Assembly: GCA_947253195.1 (NCBI GenBank)
Contig: CAMXXM010000082.1
Coordinates: 1 to 6,588, forward strand
Direction: 5' to 3'
Length of the DNA stretch: 6,588 nucleotides
Origin: an uncultured Porphyromonas sp.
GTDB lineage: Bacteria; Bacteroidota; Bacteroidia; Bacteroidales; Porphyromonadaceae
In this document: piece after piece, positions 1-5,352 of the stretch
Position numbering within the stretch: the stretch's first letter is position 1
How the letters are laid out: each line of letters begins with the position of its first letter
The notes under the pieces: model-generated
The model's input: only the letters and a program-made list of their open reading frames with translations
Told to the model about the DNA's origin: nothing
Databases searched by the model: none
Position numbers and translations under genes: made by a program

Positions 1-66
1 TGGCGTATGGGCAAGCAGGTCGTTGCGGCTCTTGCTGAAGGAGGACACGGGGAGCAGCGTTGCTGA
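1..66 (+). CDS. Possible 3' end of an upstream gene (unidentified)
   Basis: Reading from base 1, an open frame without a start runs 21 codons (beginning WRMGKQVVAALAEGG) to a TGA at 64-66. It would be the C-terminus of a gene starting outside the window. A second frame, from base 2, is also open and runs to a TAA at 137-139, so the true frame is not certain. I prefer the first because the second would run through the well-formed -7 box at 124-131 and the hairpin at 77-91, which make better sense as intergenic DNA. The tail is too short to assign a family. Confidence 0.25.
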   Translation, partial: WRMGKQVVAALAEGGHGEQRC

Positions 67-76
67 GGGTGATTTG

Positions 77-91
77 CGCCGCCCTGCGGCG
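77..91 (+). terminator. Short GC-rich hairpin, possible terminator of the upstream gene
   Basis: CGCCGC and GCGGCG form a perfect 6-base-pair stem around a CCT loop, 10 bases after the candidate stop at 64-66. No run of T follows, so it is at best a weak intrinsic terminator. It may also be a chance structure or part of a coding sequence if the alternative upstream frame is real. Confidence 0.25.
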
Positions 92-93
92 GA

Positions 94-151
94 TGCTCGT
101 TACTTAGGAGCGAAAGTAATGGGTATATTTGTGCCGTAATACTAACGAGCA
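94..151. repeat. Inverted repeats around the glycosyltransferase promoter
   Basis: TGCTCGTTA at 94-102 is perfectly inverted as TAACGAGCA at 143-151, 40 bases apart, with the -7 box at 124-131 between the arms. A second dyad, TTACTT (100-105), N8, AAGTAA (114-119), overlaps the left arm and lies where the -33 to -12 region of the promoter would be. The two pairings compete for bases 100-102. They could be an operator, alternative RNA stems in read-through transcript, or chance. Neither arm extends further with good pairing. Confidence 0.4.
124..131 (+). promoter_or_regulatory. Candidate Bacteroidota -7 promoter element for the glycosyltransferase gene
   Basis: TATATTTG matches the Bacteroidota sigma-ABfr -7 consensus TAnnTTTG exactly and lies 38 bases before the ATG at 170, giving a predicted leader of roughly 30 bases. 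No TTTG-like -33 box is visible at the usual spacing near 100-105; that position is occupied by the dyad TTACTT-N8-AAGTAA, which fits a promoter helped or blocked by a regulator. This is inferred from the motif only. Confidence 0.5.
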
Positions 152-169
152 CACACGACTGAGCGAGAT

Positions 170-1348
170 ATGTACGGGCTTTTCAATGACAGCTTCCAGC
201 CGGCGGTAGATGGGGTGGGTACCGTTGTCTACAATAATGCGATCCAGATGTATAGGATGGGGCGAGACGTGCATGTCGTGGTCCCATACTCAAAGGGCGA
301 GCCCGAGTTGCCCGAGCCCTTCCCCATCACTCGCATCCCCTCAGTGCCCGTGCCTCCTCGACCTCCCTACTCGGTGGGGCTACCCTTTATCCCCACTAGT
401 GCGTCTCGCGAGGTGTATCACCTGCCCTTTGATCTCATCCACTGTCACGCTCCCTTCACCACGGGGCGGATGGGTCGGGTGATCGCTCACCGGCGGGATA
501 TTCCGTTCATCGCCTCATTTCGCTCCAAGTATCGGGACGACTTCTATGGTGCGACCAAGAGTCGCTTCCTCTCCCATTTGGCGAAAGACTGGATCATGGA
601 GTTTTACCGCCATGCCGATCAAGTGTGGATCACCGATGAGTCTATCCTTGAGACGATGCATGAGTATGGATTTAGGGAGAAGCGGGGGCAGATCGCTGTG
701 GTACCCAACGGGGTAGAGACGGTGAGCGAGGACTGGTCCGTACTCCGTGAGCGGAAGCGGCGTGAGCTGGGGCTGGATGATGCGACCCCGCTCTTCCTCT
801 TCGTCGGGCAGCAGATCAGGATCAAGAATATCGGGATGATCCTCGATAGTCTCGCGCTGCTGGGTGATCGGAAGTTCCTCTTCTACTCCCTCGGCAGCGG
901 TGTGGCGCGTGGTAAGTTTATCGAGAAGGCGAAGAGCTTAGGCCTGCAGGACAAGGCGATATTCCCCGGTGCAATCAACGATAGGATCGAGCTCTTCTCG
1001 TTCTATGCGGCGGCGGATCTCTTCCTTTTCCCCTCACTCTATGACACCTATGGCAATGTGATCCGCGAGGCGGCGCTGATGCATACACCGAGCCTGCTGC
1101 TGGAGGGGACCACCTGCGCTGCGCCGTTCCAGGATGGGGTCAACGCCTTTATCGCCAGGCAAAATGATCCGCGCGTCTATGCGGAAAAGATCATCGAGAC
1201 GATCCGTGATGTGGAGGGACGGCAACGTGTGGCGGATCGGATCCCCCACACGATCTCCCGCACCTGGGAGGATGTGGTCGGCGAGGTGGTCGATCGGTAT
1301 GACCAGCTGATCGCACACCACGAGAGACGGGGTCGATTTAGACTATGA
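170..1348 (+). CDS. GT4-family glycosyltransferase, MgtA/diacylglycerol glucosyltransferase-like
   Basis: This 392-residue protein has the two-Rossmann (GT-B) layout of retaining GT4 enzymes, which move a sugar from a nucleotide donor to a lipid or glycan at the cytoplasmic face of the membrane. The N-terminal acceptor domain starts with GLFNDSF-P-DGV (residues 3-16), typical of the family, and has HCHAPF at 91-96. The donor domain starts at about 205, with VGQQIRIKN (212-220), VPNGVE (178-183) before it, and YDTYGNVIRE at 281-290. The usual E-X7-E pair is D282-X7-E290, and the Arg of the usual GRLxxxKN loop is Gln214, while Lys219 is kept; some MgtA-like glycolipid synthases show similar changes. 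There is no signal peptide or membrane segment, and the tail is basic (RRGRFRL). The start is secure because a TAA lies in frame at 143-145 and no other start intervenes. The acceptor cannot be told from sequence; glycolipid synthesis is an inference. Confidence 0.88.
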   Translation: MYGLFNDSFQPAVDGVGTVVYNNAIQMYRMGRDVHVVVPYSKGEPELPEPFPITRIPSVPVPPRPPYSVGLPFIPTSASREVYHLPFDLIHCHAPFTTGRMGRVIAHRRDIPFIASFRSKYRDDFYGATKSRFLSHLAKDWIMEFYRHADQVWITDESILETMHEYGFREKRGQIAVVPNGVETVSEDWSVLRERKRRELGLDDATPLFLFVGQQIRIKNIGMILDSLALLGDRKFLFYSLGSGVARGKFIEKAKSLGLQDKAIFPGAINDRIELFSFYAAADLFLFPSLYDTYGNVIREAALMHTPSLLLEGTTCAAPFQDGVNAFIARQNDPRVYAEKIIETIRDVEGRQRVADRIPHTISRTWEDVVGEVVDRYDQLIAHHERRGRFRL

Positions 1349-1418
1349 AGAGAGGTTAAAAGTGCTATCATCCAAAAAGATTTCAGTAACTCGTGCTACA
1401 TAGGTTAGAGAAAATTTG

Positions 1419-1426
1419 TATCTTTG
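1419..1426 (+). promoter_or_regulatory. Candidate -7 promoter element and leader of the aldolase gene
   Basis: TATCTTTG is an exact match to TAnnTTTG, 78 bases before the aldolase ATG, so a leader of roughly 70 bases is predicted. No clear TTTG is seen at the -33 position near 1396. The leader holds a small GGGA-TCAG-TCCC hairpin (1438-1449) and turns AT-rich before the start codon, with AAGG at 1491-1494. Nothing else stands out in the 1349-1504 gap: no terminator hairpin follows the glycosyltransferase stop and no RNA gene is recognised. Confidence 0.55.
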
Positions 1427-1504
1427 AGGATAGAAAGGGATCAGTCCCTGCAGTGACAAGACATTATTACAGCTCCAATCAATTTATATTAAGGTAAAAA
1501 AGAG

Positions 1505-2386
1505 ATGAACAAGGAACAGCTAGAACAGATGAAAAACGGCAAGGGCTTCATTGGTGCCCTTGACCAGAGTGGTGGCTCTACGCCCAAGGCCCTGAAGTCC
1601 TACGGTCTGACCGAGGATGCCTGGAGCAATGAGACGGAGATGTTTGAGCTCATCCACGAGATGCGCACCCGTATGATCAAGAGCCCCGGCTTTGCTGAGC
1701 ACAAGATCATCGGTGTGATCCTCTTTGAGCGCACCATGCGCGGTGAGATCGATGGCAAGAAGACCCCCGACTACCTCTGGGAGAACCTCCACATCGTACC
1801 TTTCCTCAAGGTCGACAAGGGTCTCTGCGAGGAGAAGGACGGCGTTCAGCTGATGAAGGACTTCCCCGGTCTCGACGACCTCTGCGAGGATGCTGTGAAG
1901 CACCATATCTTTGGTACCAAGGAGCGCAGTGTTATCAAGCAGGCCAATGAGGAGGGCATCAAGGCTATCGTGGCACAGCAATTTGAGTGGGGTAAAAAGA
2001 TCCTCTCTCACGGCCTGATGCCGATCCTCGAGCCTGAGGTGGACATCCACTGCCCCGATAAGGCTAAGGCTGAGGAGATCCTCAAGCGCGAGATCCTCGC
2101 TCATCTCGACAAGATGGATCAGCCCGTGATGCTCAAGATTACTCTCCCGACGGTAGACAACTTCTACAAGGAGATCATCGAGCACAAGAATATCGTCCGT
2201 GTCGTAGCCCTCTCCGGTGGCTACAGCCGCGAGCACGCCAATGAGCTGCTGGCTAAGAATCACGGCATCATCGCTTCCTTCTCTCGCGGTCTCGCTGAGG
2301 GTCTCTCTGCACAGCAGAGCGATGAGGAGTTCAATAAAACCATCGGTGCCTCTATTGATGGCATCTATGAGGCCTCTATCAAGTAA
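1505..2386 (+). CDS. fda: Fructose-1,6-bisphosphate aldolase, class I (FdaB type)
   Basis: This cytoplasmic, metal-independent aldolase reversibly splits fructose 1,6-bisphosphate into glyceraldehyde 3-phosphate and dihydroxyacetone phosphate in glycolysis and gluconeogenesis. The 293 residues match, from memory, the Staphylococcus FdaB class I family from the first codons ([16 protein letters not shown]) to the end, at nearly the same length. Visible catalytic features are [13 protein letters not shown] (18-30) for phosphate binding, the PILEPEVD strand (173-180) with Glu176 and Glu178, the Schiff-base Lys211 in VMLKITLPT, the LSGGYSRE phosphate loop (236-243) and FSRGL with Arg261. It has its own promoter and a terminator right after the stop, so it is probably monocistronic. 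The codon choice is strongly biased, with C-ending codons and GAG/AAG, as expected for a highly expressed gene, and this bias opens a long false frame on the other strand. Confidence 0.96.
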   Translation: MNKEQLEQMKNGKGFIGALDQSGGSTPKALKSYGLTEDAWSNETEMFELIHEMRTRMIKSPGFAEHKIIGVILFERTMRGEIDGKKTPDYLWENLHIVPFLKVDKGLCEEKDGVQLMKDFPGLDDLCEDAVKHHIFGTKERSVIKQANEEGIKAIVAQQFEWGKKILSHGLMPILEPEVDIHCPDKAKAEEILKREILAHLDKMDQPVMLKITLPTVDNFYKEIIEHKNIVRVVALSGGYSREHANELLAKNHGIIASFSRGLAEGLSAQQSDEEFNKTIGASIDGIYEASIK

Positions 2387-2390
2387 GCTG

Positions 2391-2406
2391 TAGGTCTATA
2401 GACCTA
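2391..2406. repeat. Perfect 16-base palindrome after the aldolase stop
   Basis: TAGGTCTATAGACCTA reads identically on both strands and begins four bases after the aldolase TAA. As RNA it can fold as a 6-base-pair stem with a TATA loop, plus a G-U and a T-A pair outside. It sits seven bases before the large terminator hairpin and shares GGTCT with it. It may be an accessory terminator stem, a transcript 3'-end stabiliser, or a protein-binding dyad; the sequence does not decide. Confidence 0.55.
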
Positions 2407-2412
2407 TACAAA

Positions 2413-2458
2413 AAGAGAAGGTCTCCACCCGGACGGATCCGGATGGAGACCTTCTCTT
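2413..2458. terminator. Strong bidirectional terminator between convergent genes
   Basis: Two 21-base arms (2413-2433 and 2438-2458) pair at 20 of 21 positions, with a single C/A mismatch, around a CGGA loop. The hairpin lies between the aldolase stop (2386) and the dehydrogenase stop (2479), so it can end both transcripts. On the minus strand it is followed by TTTTTGTATAGG, a proper U tract; on the plus strand it is followed by GCTATATACTA, without a T run. It therefore looks best matched to the dehydrogenase transcript. Confidence 0.85.
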
Positions 2459-2478
2459 GCTATATACTACCGGGTAGG

Positions 2479-3540
2479 TTACTTATTGACCACAATGATC
2501 GGCTTGATCAGGTCTGCAGGCTTATCGCGCATAAGCTGCAGCGCCTCGGGGATCTTATCCCAACCCTCGAAGACGTGGGTGCAGAGCGGCTTCAGGTCCA
2601 GACGACCAAAGGAGACGAGGCGGGCGAGCTTCTCCATACGGAGACGACCGCCGGGCATCAGACCGCCATTGATCTGCTTGTGACCCATGCCGACGCCCCA
2701 CTCGACGCGCGGAATGCCGATGGTGTCGCCCTTGCCGAGGTAATTGACGTTGCCGATCTTGCCACCGGGCTTGAGTGCCTTGACTGCCTCAGCGAAGGTG
2801 TCCACCGTGCCGCCGGCCATGCAGATCTTATCCACGCCCTTGCCGTCCGTCATGGCGAGTACCTGCTCGGAGATGGAGCCATCCTTGTAGCTGATAAAGT
2901 CAGTCGCACCGTAGCCCTTGGCAGCCTCGACGCAGACGGGTCGGGTGCCGACGGCGATGATCCGGGAGGCTCCGCGGAGGGCGCAGCCGGCAACGGACAT
3001 CAGACCCACAGGACCGATACCGATCACCAGTACCACGTCACCAAATTGCACATCCGCCAGCTCCACGGCGTGGAAGCCTGTCGGCACCATATCACTGAGC
3101 TGGGTCGCCTCGACGGGGTCAAAGTCCTCGGGGAGGTGTGCCAGGTTGCCGTCCGCGTCATTGACGTGGAAGTACTCACCGAAGACACCGTCCTTGAAGT
3201 TGGAGAACTTCCATCCTGCCAGCATACCTCCGCTGTGCATGGCGTAGCCGGCCTGAGCCTCGAGGGAGTTCCAGTCCGGAGTGATTGCCGGCACGATGAC
3301 CCGGTCACCGGGCTTGAAGTCCTTGACCAGCTCACCTACCTTGACCACCTCGGCGCTGCACTCGTGACCGAGGATCATATTGTGGCGATCGCCTATGGCG
3401 CCCTCCCAGAGGGTGTGTACGTCGCTGGTGCAGATTGCTACAGCGAGCGGCTTACAGATGGCGTCCATGGGACCACACTCGGGGACCGGCTTCTCGATCC
3501 AGCCTGCTTCCCCGATTCGGAGCATTGCGTATCCTTTCAT
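2479..3540 (-). CDS. adh: NADP-dependent secondary-alcohol (isopropanol) dehydrogenase, zinc type
   Basis: This 353-residue cytoplasmic medium-chain dehydrogenase belongs with the tetrameric Thermoanaerobacter brockii and Clostridium beijerinckii secondary-alcohol dehydrogenases (about 351-352 residues), which interconvert secondary alcohols and ketones with NADPH. From MKGYAMLRIGEAGWIEKP onward it lines up with them without gaps in the parts I can compare. The catalytic zinc ligands fall at the same numbers: Cys37 (ICTSD), His59-Glu60 (LGHE) and Asp150. The nucleotide loop is GIGPVG at 174-179. Gly198, Thr199 (Ser in T. brockii), Arg200 and Tyr218 reproduce the NADP-selecting site. As in that group, the structural-zinc cysteines are absent. 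The frame stays open 41 codons upstream of 3540, but that extension is AT-rich, has no family counterpart and contains the promoter candidate, so ATG at 3540 is chosen. It has no close operon partner and shares a terminator with the aldolase gene. Confidence 0.94.
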   Translation of the reverse strand: MKGYAMLRIGEAGWIEKPVPECGPMDAICKPLAVAICTSDVHTLWEGAIGDRHNMILGHECSAEVVKVGELVKDFKPGDRVIVPAITPDWNSLEAQAGYAMHSGGMLAGWKFSNFKDGVFGEYFHVNDADGNLAHLPEDFDPVEATQLSDMVPTGFHAVELADVQFGDVVLVIGIGPVGLMSVAGCALRGASRIIAVGTRPVCVEAAKGYGATDFISYKDGSISEQVLAMTDGKGVDKICMAGGTVDTFAEAVKALKPGGKIGNVNYLGKGDTIGIPRVEWGVGMGHKQINGGLMPGGRLRMEKLARLVSFGRLDLKPLCTHVFEGWDKIPEALQLMRDKPADLIKPIIVVNK

Positions 3541-3596
3541 GATGATAGATAGATTGTAAAAGTTAGAAATTAAATGGATTGACTTATTTGATGAGG

Positions 3597-3604
3597 TAAA
3601 TGTA
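3597..3604 (-). promoter_or_regulatory. Candidate -7 element for the alcohol dehydrogenase gene
   Basis: On the minus strand TACATTTA (context CGCTACATTTACC) differs from TAnnTTTG only in the last base. It lies 56 bases before the ATG at 3540, predicting a leader of about 50 bases that is AT-rich and has no Shine-Dalgarno, as is usual in Bacteroidota. No good -33 box is seen, although a T-rich stretch (CTTTCTTTTTT) lies just upstream. It supports the start choice at 3540 but rests on one imperfect motif. Confidence 0.35.
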
Positions 3605-3649
3605 GCGAAAAAAGAAAGTTCGACGTATCGATTTTCGGGCGTATTACAG

Positions 3650-3665
3650 AATTGCTTCTGCAATT
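3650..3665 (-). terminator. Weak hairpin after the 5'-nucleotidase gene
   Basis: AATTGC-TTCT-GCAATT is a perfect 6-base-pair stem with a 4-base loop, 11 bases beyond the nucleotidase stop codon on the minus strand. A competing 5-base-pair stem, CAGAA-TTGC-TTCTG, overlaps it at 3647-3660. No U tract follows in the minus-strand transcript, so termination here is uncertain and read-through into the dehydrogenase gene is possible. Confidence 0.3.
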
Positions 3666-3676
3666 AACACTTCCCC

Positions 3677-5146
3677 TCACTCCTCCACTGTGAAGAGAGT
3701 GATCCGGTGCTCCTCGGAGTAGTCCGGGGCGACTTGATGGCGACTGAGGTAGTCGATGATTGCCTCCTCTGTGGTCAGGTGCTCATCCTTGACCCTTGAC
3801 TTGTCCCCAAAGGAGTAGACCGATGCGGCATAGCTGCTGAGTGCCACCTTGTAGGTGCGGTCAGGGTCTAGGGGCTGATCGTTGTCGTCCAGGATCGTGA
3901 CCCCCTCGAGGGTTCCATCAGCTCTGATGGCGTAGGTGACATGCAGTCCGGAGGGGACGATCGGTCGCCGGTCGTCGAGCTGGTCAAAGCCGCTCTCGAA
4001 GAGCCGGTGAAGCTCTGCCGGAGTGAGCTCGACGGTCATCATCTGATTGGTGAAGGGATCCATGGTGTAGACATCCAGCATTGAGATCTGACCGGGAGCG
4101 ATGGAGTCGATGCGGATGCCACCGGGATTGGTGAGGGCAAAGTCAGCTCCCGTCACCTCGCGGAAAGCATCGGTCATCAGGTAGCCCAGCTCCTCCTTGC
4201 TCAGCAGACCCTCCTCCGTAGTGGCGAGTGCCTTGTGCATCTCAGGATTGGCGAAGATCTTGTCGACGAGTGCCCTCATAGCAGGTTGCTCGTTGCCACC
4301 CTCCGCTATCGGGATGAGCCGGGAGCTACGGGCGATGACTCGCCGATCGGGTCCGAGGGTGAGGTCCGTCAGGGTGCAGTAGTGGAGCTTGGAGCCGGAC
4401 TGGGTGATCAGGATACCATTCTCATACAGCTCCCTGTCGATCTTGGTGTGCGAGTGTCCACCGACGATTAGGTCCACCACACCGGTCGGCAGTGCCTTGG
4501 CGAGAGCTTGGTCGTGGAGGACACCGTAGTGATTGAGGAAGAGAAGTACATCGACGCTGTCCCGCATCCCGAGGTAGCGCTCGTAGCTCTCCATCGGCTC
4601 GTGGAAGGTAAAGGGGCGTACCTTGTCGGGATGAGAGTCGGGGATGCCCAGCTCGTTGATGAAGAGGAGCGAGATGATGCCCACGGTGTAGCCGTTCTTT
4701 GTCCTCAGCGTCATCCTCGGGCGGATCGGCAGGTCTGCCGTCGGCTCCATATTGGCACAGAGGAAGGGGAAAGTGGCGTGGCTCGCTAAATAGGCGAAAC
4801 CCTCCCGCCCGGTGTCAAACTCGTGATTGCCCACCGCAGAGGCATTGAAGCCGATCGCATTCATCATCTCTATCATCGGCCACCCCTTGGGGTCGTACTG
4901 GTCGTTGAAGGGATTGCCGGTCTGGTTGTCTCCGCCCGAGAGTACCAGTAGCTCGGGGTACTCCCTCCGGAGACTGTCGACGATGAAGGCGAAGCGGGGC
5001 ATGCGCTCCATCCCTGCATGCATATCATTCACCGAGAGGATACGGATGTGGTTACCTGACTTGTGATGCGACGAGACGCCGCAGCCTGCGAGGAGCAGGG
5101 TGAGCAGGGCGCCGGTGATCAGGATAAGTGTATTGATGTGCTTCAT
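3677..5146 (-). CDS. UshA-like 5'-nucleotidase / metallophosphoesterase lipoprotein
   Basis: The 489-residue product begins with a lipoprotein signal, MKHINTLILITGALLTLLLAGC, with lipobox LAGC and lipidated Cys22, so it should be anchored on the periplasmic or outer side of the envelope. The metallophosphoesterase domain (about 34-275) shows all the two-metal ligands: NDMH (Asp41, His43), GGDNQTG (Asp73), GNHEFD (Asn107, His108), LNHYG (His206) and GGHSH (His231, His233). A 5'-nucleotidase C-terminal domain follows (about 310-487), with TNPGGIR (339-345), where the usual loop is NGGGIR, PFTNQMMTVELTP (364-376), and a substrate-side loop SSYAASVYSFGD (437-448). The family removes phosphate from extracellular nucleotides or related esters for salvage. 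It is the last gene of a three-gene operon, 9 bases after the small upstream gene. From memory, many Bacteroidales split these two domains into adjacent genes; here they are one protein. The exact substrate is not predictable. Confidence 0.92.
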   Translation of the reverse strand: MKHINTLILITGALLTLLLAGCGVSSHHKSGNHIRILSVNDMHAGMERMPRFAFIVDSLRREYPELLVLSGGDNQTGNPFNDQYDPKGWPMIEMMNAIGFNASAVGNHEFDTGREGFAYLASHATFPFLCANMEPTADLPIRPRMTLRTKNGYTVGIISLLFINELGIPDSHPDKVRPFTFHEPMESYERYLGMRDSVDVLLFLNHYGVLHDQALAKALPTGVVDLIVGGHSHTKIDRELYENGILITQSGSKLHYCTLTDLTLGPDRRVIARSSRLIPIAEGGNEQPAMRALVDKIFANPEMHKALATTEEGLLSKEELGYLMTDAFREVTGADFALTNPGGIRIDSIAPGQISMLDVYTMDPFTNQMMTVELTPAELHRLFESGFDQLDDRRPIVPSGLHVTYAIRADGTLEGVTILDDNDQPLDPDRTYKVALSSYAASVYSFGDKSRVKDEHLTTEEAIIDYLSRHQVAPDYSEEHRITLFTVEE

Positions 5147-5155
5147 TGCTTGTAC

Positions 5156-5350
5156 TCAGCTTTGTTGGGTTACGGTCAGTCTCATCCCCTCCTCCAGTGG
5201 TCCATCCGGTGCCACCTCAAGTCCATTCTCGTCCCTCGCGATCCATCCGGATGTCTTTTCGCCCGCCTCGGTTGCCCAAGTCCGGATCGCATCGGCCACG
5301 ACAGCTCCTGCAAAGAGGGTGACCGGTTGCCCATTGACTACTACTCTCAT
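5156..5350 (-). CDS. Small beta-grasp-like (ThiS/ferredoxin-fold-like) protein of unknown function
   Basis: This is a 64-residue protein. It starts 2 bases after the stop of the thioredoxin-like gene and ends 9 bases before the 5'-nucleotidase start, so it fits the operon spacing and is probably translated by coupling. The layout, VVVNGQPVTLFAGAVVADAI (3-22) as a beta-hairpin and helix, then GWIARDENGLEV (35-46) and DGPLEEGMRLTV (49-60) as the last strands, is that of small beta-grasp domains with a VNG...G-V-DA(L/I)...DG-L--G--L-V pattern. It has no signal peptide, no cysteines for an iron-sulfur cluster, and ends TQQS rather than the Gly-Gly tail needed for sulfur carriers such as ThiS or MoaD. 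It is therefore unlikely to be a sulfur carrier. A binding or partner role linked to its neighbours is an inference; the fold call is by eye. Confidence 0.68.
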   Translation of the reverse strand: MRVVVNGQPVTLFAGAVVADAIRTWATEAGEKTSGWIARDENGLEVAPDGPLEEGMRLTVTQQS

Positions 5351-5352
5351 GA

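Noticed and set aside
1520..2263. A 247-codon open frame antisense to the aldolase
   Set aside because: It is a shadow of the aldolase's strong codon bias: a low-complexity Leu/Asp/Val/Glu/His-rich translation with no recognisable domain.
2443..3552. A 369-codon open frame antisense to the alcohol dehydrogenase
   Set aside because: The translation is His/Asp/Leu-rich mirror sequence, it crosses the terminator hairpin, and the opposite strand encodes a fully conserved enzyme.
3541..3663. A 41-residue N-terminal extension of the alcohol dehydrogenase
   Set aside because: It is AT-rich with no coding character, contains the promoter candidate, and homologues begin at the MKG-AM motif encoded from 3540.
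5156..5350. Calling the 64-residue protein ThiS or MoaD
   Set aside because: It lacks the C-terminal Gly-Gly needed for adenylation and sulfur transfer and has no thiamine or molybdopterin genes beside it.
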